A stretch of 64,000 nt of DNA, from assembly GCF_034057115.1 (NCBI RefSeq), contig NZ_CP139195.1:2542001-2606000 (forward strand), in the 5' to 3' direction. The notes beneath the pieces were generated by a model. That model was not told the origin of the DNA. It saw only the letters and a program-made list of their open reading frames with translations, and did no database searches. Of the stretch, positions 51,962 through 59,539 are shown one piece after another. A program made the position numbers and the translations under genes. This stretch comes from Pseudomonas sp. AN-1. GTDB taxonomy: Bacteria; Pseudomonadota; Gammaproteobacteria; Pseudomonadales; Pseudomonadaceae. Position 1 is the stretch's first letter. The number at the start of each line of letters is the position of its first letter.

Positions 51962-52626
51962 GCAGGAAGACCTATCAGCCCGTCACGCTGATCGACACCT
52001 ACAGCCTGGGATTTCGCTTCCCCTGGCCGGGCTCGCAAGGCCCGCTGCTGCGTAACGGCACCATCGTTGCCGTGTGCTGGGATGGCGACGAAGCGCAATT
52101 CGTCAATGCCGCCGGCCTGGCGGTGCCCTGCAGGCCGGGCGACCTGCTGCGCCGCCAACTGACCAGCGCCAGCCACCGGGAGTTCGGGGCGATCATCGGC
52201 GACGGTCAATTCGCCATGAAACCGCATGTGCTCAAGGCCAAGGAGGGCGCCGGCACGCTGTGCAAGTGGGTGCTGTACCGCTTCGGCCTGTGCGACTGCT
52301 GGTTCTATGATGATGCCGCCGCCTGGGCCGCCCATGAGCAGGCCGAAACCGCCGACCTGACCCCGGCGTACTTTCTGGAAATGGCCGAGCTTGAGCGTCG
52401 GCTGCAGAGGCGCCAACGGCTGGCCAGCGAGATTGCCGACAGCCCGCAGGCCCTGCCCGACCTGCCCACGCCTGCGGAACTGGAGGAGCGCCGCCAGAAG
52501 GCTATCGCCGAGCGCCTGGCCGACCTGCGGGAACATCGCCGCCAAGCCCTGGAGCAAGACCGCCAGCTTGGCGCCTGGCTGCGTGGCGAGCTGCCCGCGC
52601 CGCCCCTGCTGCGGAGTGTCGCGTGA
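51958..52626 (+). CDS. Hypothetical protein of the island
   Basis: 222 residues, unrecognised. The N-terminal half is compact with several Trp and Cys (FRFPWPGSQGPLLRNGTIVAVCWDGDE…CKWVLYRFGLCDCWFYDDAAAWAAHEQAE). The C-terminal half is a highly charged, probably coiled-coil helix (LERRLQRRQRLASEIADS…ERLADLREHRRQALEQDRQL). No signal peptide. Part of the overlapping operon 50617-52976. A structural role or a partner of the KilA-N protein is possible but unsupported. Confidence 0.65.
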   Translation: MSRKTYQPVTLIDTYSLGFRFPWPGSQGPLLRNGTIVAVCWDGDEAQFVNAAGLAVPCRPGDLLRRQLTSASHREFGAIIGDGQFAMKPHVLKAKEGAGTLCKWVLYRFGLCDCWFYDDAAAWAAHEQAETADLTPAYFLEMAELERRLQRRQRLASEIADSPQALPDLPTPAELEERRQKAIAERLADLREHRRQALEQDRQLGAWLRGELPAPPLLRSVA

Positions 52627-52976
52627 TGCTGCCGGTATTCCTGTCCCACGCCTGCCTCGACCTGCCGCACGGCAACGCACCCGGCCAGCTGCTGGCGCTG
52701 ACACCCGGTGAAGCCAAGGCACGCGCCCAGCTGCGCGTCCTACGTGACCGCGCGCTGGCCGATGGCGCACAGGTGTTGATTCTGCTGTGGCCCGGCGCGG
52801 CCTGGACGTTGCTCGCCGTTGAGCCGCCCGCCGATGTGGCCGTGGGCGACGCCCTGGAGCTGGTCCCTAACCTGCTGGCCAACCCCGAGGCCCTGGAGCA
52901 GATGCACCAGCGGGCAGCCGCTGGCGATCATCTGGTATGGCTGGCCCTGCAACGGCCTGCCGCCACCCTGCATTGA
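52626..52976 (+). CDS. Hypothetical protein of the island
   Basis: 116 residues, unrecognised, alpha/beta-looking (VLRDRALADGAQVLILLWPGAAWTLLAVEPPADVAVGDALELVPNLL). Last gene of the first island operon; its ATG overlaps the preceding TGA (TGATG) and a hairpin follows at once. Confidence 0.6.
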   Translation: MLPVFLSHACLDLPHGNAPGQLLALTPGEAKARAQLRVLRDRALADGAQVLILLWPGAAWTLLAVEPPADVAVGDALELVPNLLANPEALEQMHQRAAAGDHLVWLALQRPAATLH

Positions 52977-52983
52977 AACGAAA

Positions 52984-53010
52984 ACGCCCCCGGCTGCAAC
53001 CTGGGGGCGT
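52984..53010 (+). terminator. Hairpin ending the first island operon
   Basis: ACGCCCCC...GGGGGCGT, an 8-bp stem 7 bases past the stop, without a T-run. It separates the operon from the antisense-RNA control region. Confidence 0.55.
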
Positions 53011-53162
53011 GGAGGTACTTCTGCTGTGCAAACGCAACTTACCCCGTGCCCGGTGCTCACGCAAGCATCGATGGCGCCGCGCCGGCTTGCGCCGGCCATT
53101 CGTCCGCGCTATCGTTCGCCCGTCACGGTCAATCCCGTGGCCGGGTTTGACGGCCCGATCAA

Positions 53163-53209
53163 GCAAAAGGCGCACAAGCGCCCCAAGACCATTGCCGGCG
53201 CTATTTTTT
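53163..53209 (+). promoter_or_regulatory. Attenuator upstream of the C4-type RNA
   Basis: Two mutually exclusive hairpins. GGCGC-ACAA-GCGCC (53169-53182) uses the bases needed for AGCGCC...GGCGCT (53177-53202), and the second is followed by T6 (53204-53209), making it a terminator. The left arm lies within GCAAAAGGCGC (53163-53173), whose first eight bases are complementary to the C4-type RNA loop. Binding of the RNA here would favour the terminator. This matches the known seqA/CI-RNA logic of P4. Confidence 0.65.
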
Positions 53210-53229
53210 CGCCTGCAATGTCGCTCTAT

Positions 53230-53304
53230 GGCGGCTGTGCGTGGGGCACCTTCGGGTGCGCCGGGTTCCTTTTGCCCCGGTCCGTCAACCCGCGTACAGC
53301 TGCC
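53230..53304 (+). ncRNA. C4/CI-type antisense RNA of satellite-phage immunity
   Basis: A 16-bp uninterrupted outer stem (53230-53245 with 53289-53304, three G-U pairs) encloses a GCACC-TTCG-GGTGC hairpin (246-259) and a CCGGG...CCCGG hairpin (261-280). The loop GTTCCTTTTGC of the second hairpin is complementary over 11 bases (one G-U) to GCAAAAGGAGC at 53344-53354, the ribosome binding site of the next gene. It is also complementary over 8 bases to 53163-53170. Fold and target logic match the P1/P7 C4 and P4 CI antisense RNAs. The exact ends depend on processing and are not visible. Confidence 0.8.
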
Positions 53305-53362
53305 ACCCCAATTCGTTTGACGGCGAACTGTGGCAGCTCCTCAGCAAAAGGAGCACCACCCC

Positions 53363-53680
53363 ATGAAGCACGACCCCGCCCGCAATCCGTCCGCACTCTG
53401 CGCACGCGCCAGCGCCCACCGCGCCATGGCCGTCGCCGCCCTGCACTCCGACTCTTCCCTCTCCAACCGGCTGCGCCGCTACAACCACCACATGGGCATC
53501 GCCCGCGCCCTGGAAGGCGAGGCCGCGCAGCAGCAGACTACCAGCACCCGCGACCCGCGCGCCGCCCTGGCCTGGCTCAAGGCCGGCAAGGCGCTGCGTA
53601 TCGACTCGCTCAACCTGCGCGACCACCTGCGCCACGTGCGCGCCCTGGCCGCCCTGGAAGCCCGTGGGGGTGTGCAATGA
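53363..53680 (+). CDS. Island protein under C4-type RNA control
   Basis: 105 residues, basic and helical (SALCARASAHRAMAVAALHSDSSLSNRLRRYNHHMGIARALEGEAAQQQ…DPRAALAWLKAGKALRIDSLNLRDHLRHVRALAALEARGG). Not recognised. Its Shine-Dalgarno sequence (AAGGAG at 53348-53353) is the downstream target of the antisense RNA, the place held in P1 and P4 by early, growth-affecting genes. First gene of the long overlapping operon leading to the replication protein. Confidence 0.65.
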   Translation: MKHDPARNPSALCARASAHRAMAVAALHSDSSLSNRLRRYNHHMGIARALEGEAAQQQTTSTRDPRAALAWLKAGKALRIDSLNLRDHLRHVRALAALEARGGVQ

Positions 53681-53907
53681 GTCGCCCGGCCCTGACCCCT
53701 GCCCAGATCATCGAAGCCGCCCGCACGCGGCTGGCGAAGGCCAAGACTGCCGAGAGCATCCGTTTCGAGGAGTGCACCGCCGTCGGCATGCTCGGCGCCC
53801 TGGAAGACCTGCGCCTGATCGACATGGACACCTGGCGCACCCTGCGCAACGAGTTCGACGCCCTGGCCGACAGCCGCCGCGCGCTGCTGGAAGGGGGTGC
53901 GCAATGA
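53677..53907 (+). CDS. Small hypothetical protein
   Basis: 76 residues, mainly helical (TPAQIIEAARTRLAKAKTAESIRFEECTAVGMLGALEDLRLIDMDTWRTLRNEFDALADSRRALLEGG). Overlaps both neighbours by 4 bases (ATGA). No known domain. Confidence 0.6.
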   Translation: MSRPALTPAQIIEAARTRLAKAKTAESIRFEECTAVGMLGALEDLRLIDMDTWRTLRNEFDALADSRRALLEGGAQ

Positions 53908-54170
53908 ACCTCCCAGCCATTACCACCGCTCGTGTTCTGGAGGGCGCCGCCCGAGAGCATGCCGATAGCCTGGTGTGCGTCGGGCTGGGCTTGGAGGCCC
54001 TTGCTGAGCTGCTGATGGAGGGCGGCGAGGACCGGATGACCACCGATCAGGTCAACGGGCTGCATCACGCCATCATCGCCCTGGGCCGCCTGGCAAAAGC
54101 CGCTGGTCACGACTTGGCCAGCATCACGGAAAGGAGTGCCTTCGAGCGCAACGGGGAGTGCCACGCATGA
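53904..54170 (+). CDS. Small hypothetical protein
   Basis: 88 residues, helical and acidic (VLEGAAREHADSLVCVGLGLEALAELLMEGGEDRMTTDQVNGLHHAIIALGRLAKAAGHDLASI). Reads like a small phage regulatory or accessory protein; no motif recognised. Overlaps both neighbours by 4 bases. Confidence 0.6.
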   Translation: MNLPAITTARVLEGAAREHADSLVCVGLGLEALAELLMEGGEDRMTTDQVNGLHHAIIALGRLAKAAGHDLASITERSAFERNGECHA

Positions 54171-54505
54171 AACAGCCCGCCCCTTACCTGCTGGCCCAAC
54201 TGGGCGCCGAGCTGCCGGAGCTGTGCGCCGGCCTGCAGCGCATCGTGACCGTGACGAAGGAGCGCGACCCGGCCACCGGCCTGCGCCGCCCCGTCGATCC
54301 CTACACCCTGGACTATCTGGCGTCCGACCTGCTGCGCATCGCCTGCGCCAGCCGTGACCGGGTAGCCGCTGCCGCCGGGCGCCTGGAGCAGCACGGCGAG
54401 GCGCTGGCGCAACTGCGCGCCGCCCTGCCGCATGCCGAGCGCATCGGCGCCAGCTGTATCGACGCCGTACCCGTCCACCTGCTGCGCGACCTGCTGGGGG
54501 AATAA
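54167..54505 (+). CDS. Small hypothetical protein
   Basis: 112 residues, helical (LLAQLGAELPELCAGLQRIVTVTKERDPATGLRRPVDPYTLDYLASDLLRIACASRDRVAAAAGRLEQHGEALAQLRAAL). Unrecognised. Ends 3 bases before the next ATG. Confidence 0.6.
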   Translation: MKQPAPYLLAQLGAELPELCAGLQRIVTVTKERDPATGLRRPVDPYTLDYLASDLLRIACASRDRVAAAAGRLEQHGEALAQLRAALPHAERIGASCIDAVPVHLLRDLLGE

Positions 54506-54508
54506 CCC

Positions 54509-54754
54509 ATGACCGAACAACAACGCTGCCAGAAGGCGGCGACGGCCCCGGCTTGCCCGAAGAAAGCCACCGTCCTGCATCTGATCCCGTACCACCTGGA
54601 GCTGATCCGCGCCGCCAACGAAGCCCATCGCCGCGTGCTGAACACGCGCGCCATCGGCCCGGACTGGCAGGCCGCGCACAGCGCATGGCTCAACGCTGCC
54701 GAATCGCTGGCGGTCGCCATCATCCACCAAGCAGAGCGGGAGGCCCGCCAATGA
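54509..54754 (+). CDS. Small hypothetical protein
   Basis: 81 residues with two Cys near the N-terminus and a helical remainder (IPYHLELIRAANEAHRRVLNTRAIGPDWQAAHSAWLNAAESLAVAIIHQAERE). Unrecognised. Its start (MTEQQR) resembles the start of the replication protein (MTEQRK), with the same upstream context. The stop overlaps the next start. Confidence 0.6.
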   Translation: MTEQQRCQKAATAPACPKKATVLHLIPYHLELIRAANEAHRRVLNTRAIGPDWQAAHSAWLNAAESLAVAIIHQAEREARQ

Positions 54755-55170
54755 CTGCCCTTCATTCCTGCCGGCCCACCGCCACCGTCCACCACCTGCG
54801 CCAGCCCGGCGCCTTCGAGCGGCCCAAGGAGGAGCACGCCATGCCACAGGCCTACTACATCGCCGAGCTGCTGGGGGTGCTCCCCGAACCGCTGCCGCTT
54901 GAGCTGGCGCAACTGCTGGCCGTCACCCTGGCCGTGGGCGTGGATGCCATCGGCACCTCTCAGATGCTCGACAGCAGCGGCGCCAGCTGCTGGGGCGTGT
55001 TCCGCGTGCACATGATCGTGCGCAACAGGGCACGGGCGGAAGTCGCAGCCCTTGGCCTGGCTCATGAGCTGGGCGACGCCACCCGCGCCTGCATCCTCGG
55101 TGACTGGCAAGAGCCTATCGGTGGGCAGGCGTCGGCCGCTGGCGCCCGCTGTGCTGGGGGTGTCGCATGA
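54751..55170 (+). CDS. Small hypothetical protein
   Basis: 139 residues, unrecognised. An internal ATG at 54841 (MPQAYYIAELLGVLPEPLPLELAQLLAVTLAVGVDAIGTSQMLDSSGASCWGVFRVHMIVRNRARAEV) begins the better-folding part and has its own AGGAG sequence (54826-54830). A 110-residue product is therefore an alternative. Overlaps neighbours by 4 bases. Confidence 0.55.
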   Translation: MTALHSCRPTATVHHLRQPGAFERPKEEHAMPQAYYIAELLGVLPEPLPLELAQLLAVTLAVGVDAIGTSQMLDSSGASCWGVFRVHMIVRNRARAEVAALGLAHELGDATRACILGDWQEPIGGQASAAGARCAGGVA

Positions 55171-55412
55171 CCATCCACATTCCGCTCGAACGCATTCCAA
55201 GCAGCACCAGCGACTCGGACGCCTACGACACTGCAACCCTGCACCTGGAGAAAGCGGAAACGCTGGTCGCCCTGCTGGTGGCCCTCGATGGGACCGGGGC
55301 GCAGCAGAACCTTTCCGCCAAGGCACTGGGCTGCACCTTCGTCGCCCTCTCCGAAGAACTGGCCAGCGTGCGCGCTGCCCTGCGGCAGTACCACCAGCGA
55401 GGTGACGCATGA
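55167..55412 (+). CDS. Small hypothetical protein
   Basis: 81 residues, helical (TATLHLEKAETLVALLVALDGTGAQQNLSAKALGCTFVALSEELASVRAALRQYHQ). The pattern of a helix pair spanning a Cys suggests a small dimeric phage-type protein; not recognised. Overlaps the replication gene by 4 bases. Confidence 0.6.
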   Translation: MTIHIPLERIPSSTSDSDAYDTATLHLEKAETLVALLVALDGTGAQQNLSAKALGCTFVALSEELASVRAALRQYHQRGDA

Positions 55413-58372
55413 CCGAACAACGCAAATCAGAGTTCCCCAGCTTCGCCGAGGTGAAGGCCGCCGCCCTGCGCTCGATTGACCGCGTGCTGGCGCACTGGCT
55501 GCCCGGCGGCAAGCTGGTGGACGCCAACAAGGAGTACACCGCGCCCAACCCCACGCGGGCCGACAAGCACACCGGCTCGCTCAAGGTGAACATGCGCCGG
55601 GGCACCTGGTCCGACTTCGCCACCGGGGACAAGGGCGGCGACCTGATAGACCTGGTGCAGTACCTCAACCGCTGCAGCCACGTGGACGCCTGCAACAAGC
55701 TGGCCGACTTCCTGGGCGTGACCGCTGGCGCCAGCCCGGCGCCGGCCACCAGCAGCGCCAGCAAGCCCGCCGCGCCCGAGTGGGCACCTGTGCTGCCGAT
55801 CCCCGCCGAGGCCATGGCCAAGGTCCACAAGACCCACCGCCAGCACGGCAAGCCGTCCAAGGTGTGGGTCTACAAGGATGCGCAGGGACAGCCGCTGATG
55901 GTGCTCTACCGCTTCGACAAGGCCCCGGACGCTGACGGCAAGCGGGAAAAGGTCTTTGCCCCGCTGACCTGGTGCCGCAACGCCAGCGGCGCCGGGCAAT
56001 GGCGCTGGGCGAGCCTGCCCGAGCCGCGCCCGCTGCTGCGCCTCGATGAACTGGCGCAGCGCCTCGAGGCGCCCGTGGTGCTCTGCGAGGGCGAGAAGTC
56101 CGCCGACGCTGCCGCCCAGCTGCTGCCCGACCACGTGGCCACCTGCTGGCCCAATGGCGCGCAGTCCTGGCAGAAGGCCGACTTCGCCCCGCTGGCCGGG
56201 CGCGACGTGCTGCTGTGGCCGGATAACGACCGCAACGGCCTGGCCTGCATGCGCTCGATTGCCGATCACCTGCGCCAGCTGGGCGCCGCGTCCGTGCGTA
56301 CCGTGGCGCTCGACGTGTTCACCCGGCGCCCGGTAGTGGTGGACGCCGCCGCCACCTTCGAGGCCGGCGGCGAGTGGGCAGACGGCGACGATGCCGCCGA
56401 CGCGCTGGCCAAGGGCTGGACACCCGAGCACCTGGCCGCGCTGGCGCAGGCCGGCGAGCTGTACGCCGCCCCAGCGGCGCCGGCACAGGCCGCCGAAGCG
56501 GCACCCGAGGCTGGCGCCAGCGATGCCCCGACGAAGGCCGCCAGCAAGCCCAGCAGCCGCGCCAAGCGCCAGCCTGCACGCACCCATGCGGCGAGCGCCA
56601 ACAGCGACAGCAGCGAGCAGCTGTCGGGCTTCCGGGTGACGGATGCCGGGGTGGTCTACTACAGCGACGAAGGCGAACGCCCTGTGTGTTCGCGGCTCGA
56701 CATTCTGGCGCGCACCCGCGACGACAAGGGCCACAACTGGGGGCTGCTGGTGGAGTTCGACGACCCGGACGGGGCAAAGAAGCGCCTCAACATCCCCTCG
56801 CAAGCCATGGCCGGCGAGTTCGGCAAGGAAGTGGTCGGGCCGCTGGTGAGCATGGGCCTGCGCCTGGCCATCGGCCGCAACGCCCGCAACTGCCGCAACG
56901 ATCTGCAGAGCTACCTGCAGTCCTACGACAGCCACGAGCGTGCGCGCCTGGTCAACCGCCTGGGCTGGCACGATGACGCCTATCTGCTGCCCGGCGAGCA
57001 ACTGGGCAACAGCGCCGAACACCTGCACTTCTACGAAGGCGGCGCCGCCCTGCCGCCTATCGAGCAGGCCGGCACCCTGGAGGAGTGGCAACAGGGCGTC
57101 GCCCGCTACTGCGTCGGCAACAACCGCCTGGCCTTCGTGGTGAGCACGGCCTTTGCCGGCCCGCTGCTGCACCTGCTGGGCGCCGAGTCGGGCGGCTTCC
57201 ACCTCTACGGCGACAGCTCGGGCGGCAAGACCACCCACCTGAAGGCCGCCGCCTCGGTCTACGGCGGGCCGCGCATGCTGCGCACCTGGCGCAGCACGGA
57301 CAACGCCCTGGAAGGCACCGCCGCCGCCCACTCGGACGGGCTGCTGGTGCTCGATGAAATCCACCAGTGCGACGCCCGCGTGATTGGCGACACCGTGTAC
57401 ATGCTCGGCAACGGCACCGGCAAGACCCGAGCGAACGACCGGGGAGCCGTCGCCAAACAGGCCTACAGCTGGCGCCTGCTGTTCCTGTCCACCGGGGAAA
57501 AGACCCTCGCCCAGCACATGGCCGAAGGCGGCAAGGAGCTGAAAGCCGGGATGGAGGTGCGCATGGTCGGCATCCCAGCCGATGCCGGCAAAGGCCTGGG
57601 GCTGTTCGAGGAGCTGCACGGCTTCGCCGAGGCCGGCGAGCTGGCCGATACCCTGACCAGCAACGCCGGCAAGCACCACGGAACGGCCCTGGTCGCATAC
57701 CTGCGGGCCATGCTCGAATCCAAGCCACTGCCCAAGGTATCCGAGGAGCTGGCGCGGGTGACGGATCACTTCGCCGGCAAGCTGCTGCCTGCTGACGCTG
57801 CCGGGCAGGTTCGCCGGGTGGCTGCGCGCTTCGCCCTGGTCGCCACGGCCGGCGAGCTGGCCACCCGCCTGGGCGTCACCGGCTGGCCCGAACTCACGGC
57901 CTACAACGCCGCGCGCACCTGCTTCAGCGCCTGGCTCGACGCCCGAGGCGGCGCCGGCAACCTCGAAGAGCAGGCCATCGTCACCCACCTGCGGACGATC
58001 ATTGAACGCTTCGGGGAAGGCCGCTTCACCCGCTGGGATAACGTGGCAGTGCGTACCGACGAGCACGGGCCGCGCACTACCGACCGCCTGGGCTTCCGTC
58101 GCACCGTGGAGCACGGCGTGGGCGATGAGCTGTACACCACGACGGATTACTACGTGCTGTCCGCCGTGTGGGCCTCGGAAGTCTGGAAGGGCTACAACGT
58201 GGCCAACGTCAACAAGGTGCTGCTGGCGCGGGGCATCCTCACGCCCGGCACGGACGGCAAGGCCGCCCGCTCCGAACGCCTGCCGGGGATGGGCAAGACG
58301 CGCTGTTACCTGGTGAGTGCTGCCGCGCTGAACGCCGACAGCCCCGCCGAACAACTGGCCGAAGCGGCCTGA
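55409..58372 (+). CDS. TOPRIM primase/helicase-like replication protein (DUF927)
   Basis: 987 residues. The N-terminal region (WSDFATGDKGGDLIDLVQYLNR) resembles primase-associated segments. TOPRIM fold: VVLCEGEKSADAAAQLLP near residue 224 supplies the Glu, and VLLWPDNDRNGLACM near 270 supplies the Asp pair. A low-complexity Ala/Pro linker (about 345-400) leads to the DUF927 helicase-like domain with Walker A GDSSGGKTTHLKAA near residue 600 and Walker B LLVLDEIHQC near 644. It probably initiates or primes replication of the excised island, in the role of P4 alpha protein, acting at the iteron loci. Largest gene of the island. Confidence 0.85.
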   Translation: MTEQRKSEFPSFAEVKAAALRSIDRVLAHWLPGGKLVDANKEYTAPNPTRADKHTGSLKVNMRRGTWSDFATGDKGGDLIDLVQYLNRCSHVDACNKLADFLGVTAGASPAPATSSASKPAAPEWAPVLPIPAEAMAKVHKTHRQHGKPSKVWVYKDAQGQPLMVLYRFDKAPDADGKREKVFAPLTWCRNASGAGQWRWASLPEPRPLLRLDELAQRLEAPVVLCEGEKSADAAAQLLPDHVATCWPNGAQSWQKADFAPLAGRDVLLWPDNDRNGLACMRSIADHLRQLGAASVRTVALDVFTRRPVVVDAAATFEAGGEWADGDDAADALAKGWTPEHLAALAQAGELYAAPAAPAQAAEAAPEAGASDAPTKAASKPSSRAKRQPARTHAASANSDSSEQLSGFRVTDAGVVYYSDEGERPVCSRLDILARTRDDKGHNWGLLVEFDDPDGAKKRLNIPSQAMAGEFGKEVVGPLVSMGLRLAIGRNARNCRNDLQSYLQSYDSHERARLVNRLGWHDDAYLLPGEQLGNSAEHLHFYEGGAALPPIEQAGTLEEWQQGVARYCVGNNRLAFVVSTAFAGPLLHLLGAESGGFHLYGDSSGGKTTHLKAAASVYGGPRMLRTWRSTDNALEGTAAAHSDGLLVLDEIHQCDARVIGDTVYMLGNGTGKTRANDRGAVAKQAYSWRLLFLSTGEKTLAQHMAEGGKELKAGMEVRMVGIPADAGKGLGLFEELHGFAEAGELADTLTSNAGKHHGTALVAYLRAMLESKPLPKVSEELARVTDHFAGKLLPADAAGQVRRVAARFALVATAGELATRLGVTGWPELTAYNAARTCFSAWLDARGGAGNLEEQAIVTHLRTIIERFGEGRFTRWDNVAVRTDEHGPRTTDRLGFRRTVEHGVGDELYTTTDYYVLSAVWASEVWKGYNVANVNKVLLARGILTPGTDGKAARSERLPGMGKTRCYLVSAAALNADSPAEQLAEAA

Positions 58373-58446
58373 CACCCGACCGGCCACCGGCCTGGCCGGT
58401 GGCTGCTGCGCCAACTGCTGGCGCCGACACTGCGAGGAACCCCACC

Positions 58447-59115
58447 ATGACACCGGACATGCTCAGAGCCTTGAGCGCCATCGAGCAGAAGCCCACCACC
58501 ACAGCACGCACGCGGCTGCTGATAACCCGCCGCGTCTGCCGCCACCTCTGCACCCTGCTCCAGAGCATCCGCGCCGAACGCCGCGCCCTGCGCCGGCAAG
58601 CGGCCTGCCTGCGTGGCGGGCTGCCATTCACCAAGACCGCTATCGAGCGACTGGAGCAACTGGCCGCCGAACACCGTGCCGACCACCTAGCCACCGGCCG
58701 CCATGTGCTGACGATGTACGGCGTGTTGTTGCTCCGCGACCCGGCCGGCGACGCTGGCGCCCTGAGCTTCGACGAGCTGTGCGATCTGCTCAACGTCAAC
58801 ACCGTGGAGCGCGAACAGGCCCGCCGGGACGGGGCCACCAGCTTCCGCGACGTGGCATTCATCCATGCCCTGGAAGACAGCGCCAGCCGCCGGGGGGAAG
58901 ACTGCAAGGGCGGCCCGCTGTTCGAGGCGTACCGGGCCGCCATGATGGAGTTCATCCGTACCGCACCAGCCGAACAGCTGCCCGATCCGTTCGCACCTGG
59001 TGGCCCGCTGTACAGTTGCCCGGTGCAGGTGCTCAACTCTGACGGCTCCGTGACCGTCAAGCGCCCAGACCTGACGGTACACGACAGCAACGGCGCCAGA
59101 GTGGTGAAGCGGTAG
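58447..59115 (+). CDS. Hypothetical protein after the replication gene
   Basis: 222 residues. The N-terminal half is a basic coiled-coil-like helix (RLLITRRVCRHLCTLLQSIRAERRALRRQAACLRGGLPFTKTAIERLEQLAAEHRADHL). The C-terminal half is acidic/mixed (FDELCDLLNVNTVEREQARRDGATSFRDVAFIHALEDSASRRGEDCKGGPLFEAYRAAMMEFI). Not recognised. It lies 74 bases after the replication gene and just before the 11-bp array, so a plasmid-maintenance or copy-control role is possible but unproven. Confidence 0.6.
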   Translation: MTPDMLRALSAIEQKPTTTARTRLLITRRVCRHLCTLLQSIRAERRALRRQAACLRGGLPFTKTAIERLEQLAAEHRADHLATGRHVLTMYGVLLLRDPAGDAGALSFDELCDLLNVNTVEREQARRDGATSFRDVAFIHALEDSASRRGEDCKGGPLFEAYRAAMMEFIRTAPAEQLPDPFAPGGPLYSCPVQVLNSDGSVTVKRPDLTVHDSNGARVVKR

Positions 59116-59174
59116 CCCTCCCAGCCTACCGCTGGCCCTGGCCGGCGGCGCCCCTTCACCTTCCCTCATCCACT

Positions 59175-59284
59175 GGCAACAACGCGGCAACAGCCCGGCA
59201 ACGGGAAAGCGACAGGCGGGCAACAGTCGGGCAACGGGAGAAGGACAGGCAGGCAACAGAAGGGCAACAACCTGGCAACAGTCC
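59175..59284. repeat. Ten tandem 11-bp units (GGCAACAGNCN)
   Basis: GGCAAC occurs at 59175, 59186, 59197, 59219, 59230, 59252, 59263 and 59274. Every start is a multiple of 11 from the first, with degenerate units filling the two gaps (59208, 59241). The 11-bp period is not a multiple of three, so it is not coding. Regular phased sites next to replication and recombination genes suggest an iteron or partition-type binding array. Confidence 0.75.
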
Positions 59285-59357
59285 TGCCGCGCTGCGCTTG
59301 CCTCCCAGCCATCGCCAGCGCAACAAGTTGCCCTGTCGCCGGCCGGGTCTGTTGACT

Positions 59358-59443
59358 AGTGCAGGATAGGTTTCGTGGCGCCACTTGTGGCACAACGCCG
59401 AGTGCAGGATAGGTCTGGTGGTGCCATTTGTAATACAACGCCG
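59358..59443. repeat. Two tandem 43-bp direct repeats
   Basis: AGTGCAGGATAGGT starts at 59358 and again at 59401. The remaining bases of each unit (…GTGGCGCCACTTGTGG… / …GTGGTGCCATTTGTAA…, both ending CACAACGCCG or TACAACGCCG) are about three-quarters identical. The first copy contains a GTGGCGCCAC palindrome. Non-coding, between the 11-bp array and the GGTATCAA sites. Confidence 0.65.
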
Positions 59444-59539
59444 CGCCTTCCAGCCCCAACCGTTCACCTGCCGGCCATCCCGTGCCCGCCGATCCCACGC
59501 CCACCCTGACGACCTGGCACCGCCTCTGCCGCTGGCGCC

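Noticed and set aside
53285-53904. Minus-strand frames opposite the C4-RNA region and the first ORFans
   Set aside because: They run through the structured RNA and its target, and the plus-strand chain of overlapping starts explains the region better.
55427-58453. 1008-codon minus-strand frame opposite the replication protein
   Set aside because: Shadow of the TOPRIM/DUF927 gene; no motifs, and the sense frame has clear catalytic signatures.
59175-59443. Repeat arrays as a CRISPR
   Set aside because: Units are 11 or 43 bp, directly adjacent without unique spacers, and no cas gene is present.
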